A stretch of DNA of 9,294 nt from an uncultured Flavobacterium sp. GTDB taxonomy: Bacteria > Bacteroidota > Bacteroidia > Flavobacteriales > Flavobacteriaceae. Made by a program: the position numbers and the translations under genes. Under the pieces are notes generated by a model, which saw only the letters and a list, made by a program, of their open reading frames with translations, had not been told where the DNA came from and searched no databases. Shown in pieces: positions 1 through 5,647 of the stretch. Position 1 is the first letter of the stretch. Every line of letters starts with the position of its first letter. The stretch lies in the NCBI GenBank assembly GCA_945957245.1, contig CAMFLD010000080.1:1-9294 (forward strand). Reading direction: 5' to 3'.

Positions 1-89
1 GACCAAGAGTTTCGTTAACAGAAACGATTGATAAATTAAATAAAATGTCACCGCTTAACGTAACCAAATGGTCGGCAATTAAGTTATAA
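1..89 (+). CDS. C-terminal fragment of a DUF4835 / PorD-like protein (partial, 5' end outside window)
   Basis: Reading from base 3, 28 codons are open to a TAA stop at 87-89, ending in TIDKLNKMSPLNVTKWSAIKL. The other two forward frames stop within the first 31 bases, so this is the only frame that can be a gene tail. The tail looks like the end of the DUF4835 family, named PorD in some annotations and linked to the type IX secretion system; these proteins end in a helix with an asparagine/leucine-proline and lysine-tryptophan pattern. From memory, a gene of this family often lies just upstream of recN in Flavobacterium, which agrees with the position here. Only the tail is visible, so the family call rests on a short resemblance plus context. 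The gap to recN is 41 bp with no terminator hairpin, so read-through into recN is possible. Confidence 0.5.
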   Translation, partial: PRVSLTETIDKLNKMSPLNVTKWSAIKL

Positions 90-93
90 TTAG

Positions 94-101
94 TATCTTT
101 A
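94..101 (+). promoter_or_regulatory. Possible weak -7 element upstream of recN
   Basis: TATCTTTA matches the Bacteroidota -7 consensus TAnnTTTG at all but the last defined base. It lies 29 bp before the recN ATG. No TTTG is seen at the expected -33 spacing. It may be a weak internal promoter, or recN may simply be read through from the upstream gene. Confidence 0.2.
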
Positions 102-130
102 CTTTTTAAACTTTCCTTCTTTAATTTTAT

Positions 131-1783
131 ATGATTCAGTCGCTGTCTATTGAAAATTTTGCGTTAATAGAAAAATTAAATATTGATTTTTCAAATGGAT
201 TTTCAATAATAACCGGAGAAACCGGAGCAGGAAAATCAATACTTTTAGGAGCCCTCGGACTGGTTTTGGGAAGACGAGCTGATTTGACTTCACTCAAAAA
301 CAAAGACGAAAAATGCATTGTTGAAGCCACTTTTTCGATAAGTAAATATAACCTGCAATCCTTTTTTGAATCCAATGATTTAGATTACGAAGAAGAAACT
401 ATTATCAGACGGGAAATCCTTCCGTCGGGTAAGTCAAGAGCTTTTGTAAATGACAGCCCTGTAAATCTGCAACAGCTTCAGGATTTAAGTTTTTACCTGA
501 TAGACATACATTCGCAGCATCAAACTTTGGAATTATCCGAAGAAGATTTTCAGTTTAAAATCCTGGATTCTATGGCTAATAATCAGGACTTGCTGAATCA
601 ATATCAAACTGTTTTAAAAAATTATCAGACGGTTACGGCTTCTTTGCGCAATTTAAAATCAACTCTTTCGGATAATTTAAAGGAAAAGGATTATAATGAA
701 TTCCTTTATCAGGAATTAAAATCGGCAGATTTGAAAGAAGGCGAGTTGGAAGATTTGGAGCAACAGTACAAATCACTTAGTAATGTTGAATTCATCAAAG
801 AAAATCTGGATAAGCTTCTGGGAATGTCGAATGAAGATGAATTTGGGCTTCTTAAAAACCTGAAAGAATTTAAGGCAATACTTCAAAAGAACACTTCTTT
901 TTCTACTGACTATCAAGCTCTTTATGAAAGGGTAAATAGTCTTTTAATTGAATTTGATGATATCATTAGAGAGCTTAATAAAGAATCAGAATCTGTATAC
1001 AATGACCCGGAAAAGTTAGTTGAAATCAGTCAAAAAATGCAGCTTATCTACAATTTGCAGAAAAAACATAATGTACTGACAGTAGAAGAGTTGATAGCAA
1101 TACAAACCGAATTGGAAAGCAGGGTAGTTTCAGTAGCCTCTATGGAAGATGAAATAACAGCACTGGAAGAAAGCCTTCAGGAAGCAACTTTACAACTGGA
1201 TACTATTGCATTGCAGATTAGTAAAAGCAGGAGTGAGGTTATCCCTCATTTAACGCAGAAACTAACGGATGTTTTAAGTCTTTTAGGAATGCCAAATGCC
1301 CGTTTCAAAATCGAGATCCAACATTCTTCAAGCTATCATCCTAATGGTAAAGATGAGCTTGTTTTTTTGTTTTCAGCAAATAAAGGGACCGATTTTGGAT
1401 TGCTCAAAAAAATTGCATCGGGCGGGGAAATGTCAAGGATTATGCTGGCAGTGAAATCAATCCTTTCGGAATATTCTAAACTTCCGACCATTATTTTTGA
1501 CGAAATTGACACAGGTGTTTCGGGTGAAATTGCCAATAAAATGGGAGAAATTATGAGAGACATGAGTAGAACCATGCAGGTTTTTGCCATAACACATTTG
1601 CCTCAGATAGCCGCTAAAGGAAATACACATTATAAAGTATTTAAAACAGTAGTAGGTGAAAATACAGTTTCCGAACTAAAACTTCTAAGTACAGAAGAAC
1701 GCATTATTGAAATTGCAGAAATGCTATCGGGTAAGGACATTTCAGATTCGGCATTGAATCATGCGAAAGCATTACTAAATTGA
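131..1783 (+). CDS. recN: DNA repair protein RecN (SMC-like ATPase)
   Basis: RecN is a cytoplasmic SMC-like ATPase that acts early in recombinational repair of double-strand breaks. The 550-residue product has the usual family length and all expected motifs. The N-terminal start (MIQSLSIENFALIEKL) is typical, with Walker A GETGAGKS at residues 29-36 and a Q-loop region IHSQHQT near 126-132. A charged, helix-rich middle (about 150-360) fits the coiled-coil arm, which is short compared with true SMC proteins. The C-terminal half of the ATPase follows: ABC signature SGGEMSR at 430-436, Walker B IIFDEID with D457 and E458, and H-loop histidine 489 in ITHLPQ. The start at 131 is chosen because the conserved N-terminus begins there; no Shine-Dalgarno sequence precedes it, as is normal in this phylum. 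The gene appears intact. fabV follows after 53 bp with no terminator between. Confidence 0.97.
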   Translation: MIQSLSIENFALIEKLNIDFSNGFSIITGETGAGKSILLGALGLVLGRRADLTSLKNKDEKCIVEATFSISKYNLQSFFESNDLDYEEETIIRREILPSGKSRAFVNDSPVNLQQLQDLSFYLIDIHSQHQTLELSEEDFQFKILDSMANNQDLLNQYQTVLKNYQTVTASLRNLKSTLSDNLKEKDYNEFLYQELKSADLKEGELEDLEQQYKSLSNVEFIKENLDKLLGMSNEDEFGLLKNLKEFKAILQKNTSFSTDYQALYERVNSLLIEFDDIIRELNKESESVYNDPEKLVEISQKMQLIYNLQKKHNVLTVEELIAIQTELESRVVSVASMEDEITALEESLQEATLQLDTIALQISKSRSEVIPHLTQKLTDVLSLLGMPNARFKIEIQHSSSYHPNGKDELVFLFSANKGTDFGLLKKIASGGEMSRIMLAVKSILSEYSKLPTIIFDEIDTGVSGEIANKMGEIMRDMSRTMQVFAITHLPQIAAKGNTHYKVFKTVVGENTVSELKLLSTEERIIEIAEMLSGKDISDSALNHAKALLN

Positions 1784-1796
1784 CCTCGGAATTTAC

Positions 1797-1804
1797 TACT
1801 TTTG
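1797..1804 (+). promoter_or_regulatory. Predicted -7 promoter element for fabV
   Basis: TACTTTTG matches the Bacteroidota TAnnTTTG -7 element exactly and lies 32 bp before the fabV ATG, leaving a 5' leader of about 25 bases. The -33 part is weak: no TTTG occurs 19-21 bp upstream, only TTAC at 1772-1775, inside the end of recN. It suggests fabV has its own promoter besides any read-through from recN. Confidence 0.4.
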
Positions 1805-1836
1805 TAACACAATAAACTAATATAAAAGACAAGAAT

Positions 1837-3030
1837 ATGATTATCGAACCAAGAATGCGCGGCTTTATTTGCTTGACGGCACACCCTGAAGGATGCGCCC
1901 AAAATGTAAAAAACCAAATCGAATATGTAAAATCAAAAGGACATATTGAAGGAGCAAAAAAAGTACTGGTTATTGGTGCTTCTACCGGATTTGGACTGGC
2001 TTCAAGGATTACCAGCGCTTTCGGTTCAGGCGCATCAACCATTGGGGTTTTCTTTGAAAAAGAACCAGCAGCCGGAAAAACAGCCACGCCAGGTTGGTAC
2101 AATTCGGCCGCTTTTGAAACAGAAGCCCATAAAGCAGGATTGTATGCAAAAAGTATCAATGGAGATGCGTTTTCAAATGAAGTAAAGCAACAAGTAATTG
2201 ATATGATTAAGGCTGATTTAGGTCAGGTGGATATGGTGATATACAGTTTGGCTTCACCGGTGAGAATGCATCCGGTAACAGGAGTCTTACATCGTTCTGT
2301 ACTGAAACCTATTGGTCAGACATTTACTAATAAGACCGTTGATTTCCATACAGGAATTGTTTCGCAGGTAAGTATTGAACCTGCCAGTCAGGAAGATATT
2401 GATAATACAGTTGTTGTTATGGGAGGAGAAGACTGGTCTATGTGGATGGATGCTTTGAATAATGCCGGAGTTTTGGCAAATGGAGTAACCACAATTGCCT
2501 ATTCTTATATAGGACCTGAAGTAACAGAAGCAGTTTACAGAAAAGGAACGATAGGACGTGCTAAAGATGATTTGGAAGCAACAGCATTTAAGATTACAGA
2601 CGATTTAAAATCATTGAATGGTAAAGCTTATGTTTCTGTAAACAAAGCGCTGGTTACTCAGGCGAGTTCCGCTATTCCTGTAATACCATTGTATATTTCC
2701 CTATTGTACAAAATCATGAAAGCTGAAGGAGTACATGAAGGATGTATTGAGCAAATCCAAAGGCTGTTTGAGCAGCGACTTTATACAGGAGGAGCAGTCC
2801 CAATAGATGATAAAGGAAGAATCCGAATTGATGATTGGGAAATGCGTGAGGACATTCAGGACAGAGTAAAAGAACTTTGGGCTAAAGCTACTTCAGAAAA
2901 CCTTACTGAGATTGGTGATTTAGCAGGCTACAAACAGGATTTCCTGAATTTATTTGGTTTCGGATTTGATAAAGTGGACTACAAAGCAGATACTAATGAA
3001 CTAATCGGAATTGATAGTATAAAAAAATAA
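1837..3030 (+). CDS. fabV: Enoyl-ACP / trans-2-enoyl-CoA reductase, FabV family
   Basis: FabV reduces the trans-2 double bond of enoyl-ACP (or enoyl-CoA in the Ter subgroup) with NADH, the last step of each fatty acid elongation cycle, in the cytoplasm. The 397 residues match the family length of about 400, longer than FabI. Visible hallmarks are the start MIIEPRMRGFICLTAHPEGC, the Rossmann glycine motif GASTGFG at 47-53 after a hydrophobic strand, the conserved FFEKE near 72-76, and the FabV-type catalytic pair Y234-x8-K243 inside YRKGTIGRAK. FabI instead has Tyr-x6-Lys. The C-terminal part (GGAVPIDDKGRIRIDDWEMR, about 318-337) is also typical of the family. FabV enzymes are known to be much less sensitive to triclosan than FabI. 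Whether this copy prefers ACP or CoA substrates cannot be decided from the sequence. The gene is intact and ends 31 bp before a strong terminator. Confidence 0.95.
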   Translation: MIIEPRMRGFICLTAHPEGCAQNVKNQIEYVKSKGHIEGAKKVLVIGASTGFGLASRITSAFGSGASTIGVFFEKEPAAGKTATPGWYNSAAFETEAHKAGLYAKSINGDAFSNEVKQQVIDMIKADLGQVDMVIYSLASPVRMHPVTGVLHRSVLKPIGQTFTNKTVDFHTGIVSQVSIEPASQEDIDNTVVVMGGEDWSMWMDALNNAGVLANGVTTIAYSYIGPEVTEAVYRKGTIGRAKDDLEATAFKITDDLKSLNGKAYVSVNKALVTQASSAIPVIPLYISLLYKIMKAEGVHEGCIEQIQRLFEQRLYTGGAVPIDDKGRIRIDDWEMREDIQDRVKELWAKATSENLTEIGDLAGYKQDFLNLFGFGFDKVDYKADTNELIGIDSIKK

Positions 3031-3061
3031 GATTTCGATAGTTTTTATTTTCATATTAGTT

Positions 3062-3093
3062 AAAACTCACAAATTATTTGTGAGTTTTTTTAT
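3062..3093 (+). terminator. Rho-independent terminator after fabV
   Basis: AAAACTCACAAA (3062-3073) pairs perfectly with TTTGTGAGTTTT (3077-3088) around a 3-base loop (TTA), giving a stem of up to 12 bp. The stem runs into a T-rich tail (3085-3093). It closes the recN-fabV transcript. The stem is unlike the two later terminators in the window. Confidence 0.9.
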
Positions 3094-3108
3094 TTATTCC
3101 TAAATTTA
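3077..3108 (+). promoter_or_regulatory. Predicted promoter of the first T9SS cargo gene
   Basis: TTTG at 3077-3080 and TAAATTTA at 3101-3108 are 20 bp apart, close to the Bacteroidota TTTG-N19-TAnnTTTG promoter; the final G of the -7 box is an A. The -33 box lies in the descending arm of the fabV terminator hairpin. The -7 box is inside the 12-base palindrome CCTAAATTTAGG (3099-3110). The start codon follows 29 bp after the -7 box. This is inferred from motifs only. Confidence 0.4.
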
Positions 3109-3137
3109 GGGCAATTAACTTTTTAAACAACAATAAT

Positions 3138-5546
3138 ATGAAAAAAATTACGTTATTATTCCTGTTCTTTATAGGATCAATTACGTCATCTTTCAGTCAA
3201 TTCACAGAAGGATTCGAATCAGGAATACCTGCTACCTGGACTGTGATTAATGGAGGAGACACGAACACTTGGGTTCAATTTACTAATCCTACGTTTGTCT
3301 TAGAAGGAACTGCATCAGCTACAATCACCTATTCCGCAACAGCGCATGATGATTATTTAATTACACCTGCTATTACTGTAGTGGCGGGAGTTAATGATCG
3401 TTTCACTTTTTGGGCAAGGAGTTTCGACCCTGCTTATCCTGAAGACTTTGATTTAGTAGTGTCTACTACAACTCCAACTGCGGCTGCATTTACTACAACG
3501 CTTGCTAATATTGCGCCGGACAGTAATTTGGCTACTTATACTGAATATACTTTTGATTTATCTGCTTATGTAGGTCAGACAATTTATATTGGTATGCACT
3601 CAACTACAACTGATCAGTGGAGAATATCGGTTGACCATGTAGTAAGTGATGCATTACCGACAGCTGCACCTGATTGTGTTACTCTAAACACTCCTGCAAA
3701 TGCTGCAACTGGTGTTGACTACACTGTTCCGGTTAACTTGACATGGACTGCAGCTACTACCGGTTCAGCTGCTTCTTCATATGATGTGTATTTAGATACT
3801 AATGCTACACCAACAACACTATTAGGAAATCAGACAGCTTTGACAAGAGCTGTATCAGGTTTACTGCCTTCAACAACTTACTACTGGAAAGTAGTTGCTA
3901 AAAACCTTGCCGGATCAGCAACAGGTTGTGCAACTTTTAGTTTTACTACTATGGCGAATCCATTTGCACCATTTTGTGGTCCTATCCAATTTACCAATAA
4001 TGTAGAACCAATCACATTAGTTAATTTCGCAGGAATAAACAACTCTTCTTCAGCTCTTGTTGGTCAAGCTGACGGATCGACAATTATCGCTCACGAAAAC
4101 TATACTTCAATTGTTGGAACTGTTGCTGCGGGTGGAAGTTATCCAATTACCGTTAAAGGAAATACAGACGGAAATTATACTGATAAAGTAAGAGTATTTG
4201 CAGACTGGAATCAGGATGGTGACTTTGATGATTCAGGGGAATCTTACGATGTTGGAAACATTGTTAATTCAACAGGAACTGATACTGTTCAGTTGGATGG
4301 AATTATTGCTGTTCCTTCTACAGCAACTCTAGGAAATACAAGAATGAGAGTTATCAAAAGATTTAATACTTATTCAGATACATGTAATTCTATTAACAGT
4401 GGTTTTGGTCAGGCAGAAGACTACACACTTAACGTGACTACACTTCCTAATGATCTTCCTGATTATGCTAATTTACAATGGCCACCGTCTGCTACGATTC
4501 CTTATGGTGGAAGTGTAACAGTTTATGGTCAGGTTTACGAAGCTGGTTTAACAGACGTAGCTCCAAATATTACTGGACAAGCTCCAGGAATCACTGCTTG
4601 GGTTGGATACAGTGCAACAGATACCAATCCTAATACTTGGGCAACATGGGTTCCTGCAACATGGAATTCTGCTATGGTTGGAAACAATGATGAATATTCA
4701 GCTGCTATTGGTTCAACATTAGCTGCTGGTACTTACTACTATGCTACCAGATTCCAATTAAATGGAGGTGCTTTTGTATATGGCGGAATTGATGCAAGCA
4801 ACAACGGTAACTTCTGGGATGGAACTACATATAAAAGTGGTGTTTTAACAGTTTCACCACCACCTCCACCAGCAAATGATGATTGTTCAGGCGCTATCGC
4901 ATTGACTCCGGGTGGTGTATTTACAGACAATCCTGTAACAGGTACAATGTTTAACGCAACTCTTGTAACTGATGTAACTCCATCTTGCCAATCAAGTAAT
5001 ATTGCAGATGTATGGTATACCGTTCAGGTTCCAGCTTCAGGAAATATAACAATCGAAACTAAAGCTGCTGATACAAATTCATTATCAGATACCGTAATCA
5101 CAGCATATTCTGGAGCTTGTGGTTCATTAACAGAAGTGGGTTGTGATGATGATAATGGAGATGGATTATTCTCTTTATTACCATTGACAGGTTTAACTCC
5201 AAATAGTGTTTTATATATTGGTGTATGGAAATACGGTACAGCAGCTCCATCAGCTACTGTAAGAGATTTTAAAGTATCAGCATACGATGCTTCCTTAGCT
5301 AACAGTTCATTCGACAGTACTAACTTTGCTTATTATCCAAACCCGGTTAAAAACATATTGAATCTATCTTATAATAAAGAGATTTCAAATGTTGAAGTAT
5401 TTAACCTGTTAGGACAAAAAGTTTTATCAGCTAAACTTAATTCAACTGATGCTCAAATAGATATGTCAGGCGTATCAAATGGAGCTTATATGGTGAAAGT
5501 AACTTCTGACAACCAGACAAAAACTATCAAAGTTATTAAGCAATAG
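3138..5546 (+). CDS. Secreted multidomain surface protein with T9SS type A sorting domain (adhesin-like J domain, FN3, GEVED)
   Basis: This 802-residue protein has a signal peptide (about 1-20, lysines then a hydrophobic core, probable cleavage before Q21). Domains in order: about 22-170, a jelly-roll opening with FTEGFESGIPATW, like cleaved-adhesin/choice-of-anchor J domains; about 177-272, a fibronectin type III-like domain (NLTW, TTYYWKV, FSFTT); about 280-435, a GEVED domain with an acidic loop DWNQDGDFDDSGE (356-368) and the signature GQAEDYTLNV; about 440-572, an Ig-like beta domain I cannot name; a proline linker (574-578); about 579-713, a four-cysteine module shared with the next gene; and about 714-802, a type A C-terminal domain (YYPNPVKN, NLLGQKV, GAYMVKV, final KTIKVIKQ). 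It is expected to be exported by Sec, then T9SS, and bound to the surface or released. No catalytic motif is visible, so adhesion or ligand binding is the likeliest role. The MKKIT start is followed directly by the signal peptide core, which supports it. Confidence 0.9.
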   Translation: MKKITLLFLFFIGSITSSFSQFTEGFESGIPATWTVINGGDTNTWVQFTNPTFVLEGTASATITYSATAHDDYLITPAITVVAGVNDRFTFWARSFDPAYPEDFDLVVSTTTPTAAAFTTTLANIAPDSNLATYTEYTFDLSAYVGQTIYIGMHSTTTDQWRISVDHVVSDALPTAAPDCVTLNTPANAATGVDYTVPVNLTWTAATTGSAASSYDVYLDTNATPTTLLGNQTALTRAVSGLLPSTTYYWKVVAKNLAGSATGCATFSFTTMANPFAPFCGPIQFTNNVEPITLVNFAGINNSSSALVGQADGSTIIAHENYTSIVGTVAAGGSYPITVKGNTDGNYTDKVRVFADWNQDGDFDDSGESYDVGNIVNSTGTDTVQLDGIIAVPSTATLGNTRMRVIKRFNTYSDTCNSINSGFGQAEDYTLNVTTLPNDLPDYANLQWPPSATIPYGGSVTVYGQVYEAGLTDVAPNITGQAPGITAWVGYSATDTNPNTWATWVPATWNSAMVGNNDEYSAAIGSTLAAGTYYYATRFQLNGGAFVYGGIDASNNGNFWDGTTYKSGVLTVSPPPPPANDDCSGAIALTPGGVFTDNPVTGTMFNATLVTDVTPSCQSSNIADVWYTVQVPASGNITIETKAADTNSLSDTVITAYSGACGSLTEVGCDDDNGDGLFSLLPLTGLTPNSVLYIGVWKYGTAAPSATVRDFKVSAYDASLANSSFDSTNFAYYPNPVKNILNLSYNKEISNVEVFNLLGQKVLSAKLNSTDAQIDMSGVSNGAYMVKVTSDNQTKTIKVIKQ
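4857..5546 (+). repeat. Shared C-terminal block, copy 1 (4-Cys module plus T9SS sorting domain)
   Basis: Codons 574-802 of the first cargo gene are related to codons 560-788 of the second (7325-8014). Both blocks begin at a poly-proline/PAND linker, have four cysteines in the same order (DxCSG, PSCQS, the Cys of GACGS or GTCGG, VGC), share the strings VPASGNITIET and SAYDASLAN, and end in nearly the same sorting domain. From SAYDASL to the end, a hand alignment gives about 67 identities in 89 residues. Confidence 0.85.
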
Positions 5547-5569
5547 TCACTTACAATTTAATTATTGTT

Positions 5570-5599
5570 AAAACCACCTAATTACTAGGTGGTTTTTTT
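5570..5599 (+). terminator. Rho-independent terminator after the first T9SS cargo gene
   Basis: AAAACCACCTA (5570-5580) pairs with TAGGTGGTTTT (5586-5596) around an ATTAC loop, followed by a T run to 5599. It starts 24 bp after the stop codon and separates the two cargo genes into independent transcripts. The ACCACCT/AGGTGGT stem recurs after the next gene. Confidence 0.9.
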
Positions 5600-5606
5600 A
5601 TTTCCC

Positions 5607-5614
5607 TATATTTT
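5607..5614 (+). promoter_or_regulatory. Possible -7 element of the second T9SS cargo gene
   Basis: TATATTTT matches TAnnTTTG except at the last base and lies 33 bp before the ATG. No good -33 TTTG is seen. The surroundings resemble the leader of the preceding cargo gene: both have CCTAnATTT, then GC, then an AACTTT stretch, then an AATAAT-like sequence just before ATGAAAAAAATTAC. Confidence 0.3.
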
Positions 5615-5647
5615 TACGCCCCATAAACTTTAACCTCATTAATAATT

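Noticed and set aside
136..375. Minus-strand open frame inside the start of recN, and a similar one at 1336-1590
   Set aside because: Both are antisense shadows of the conserved RecN ATPase motifs, with no conserved features of their own.
1704..2159. Minus-strand open frame of 151 codons across the recN-fabV junction
   Set aside because: It overlaps two well-supported genes on the opposite strand and its translation shows no recognisable domain.
4739..4930. Minus-strand open frame of 63 codons within the first cargo gene
   Set aside because: It is antisense to the proline/PAND linker region and shows only low-complexity glycine residues from that linker.
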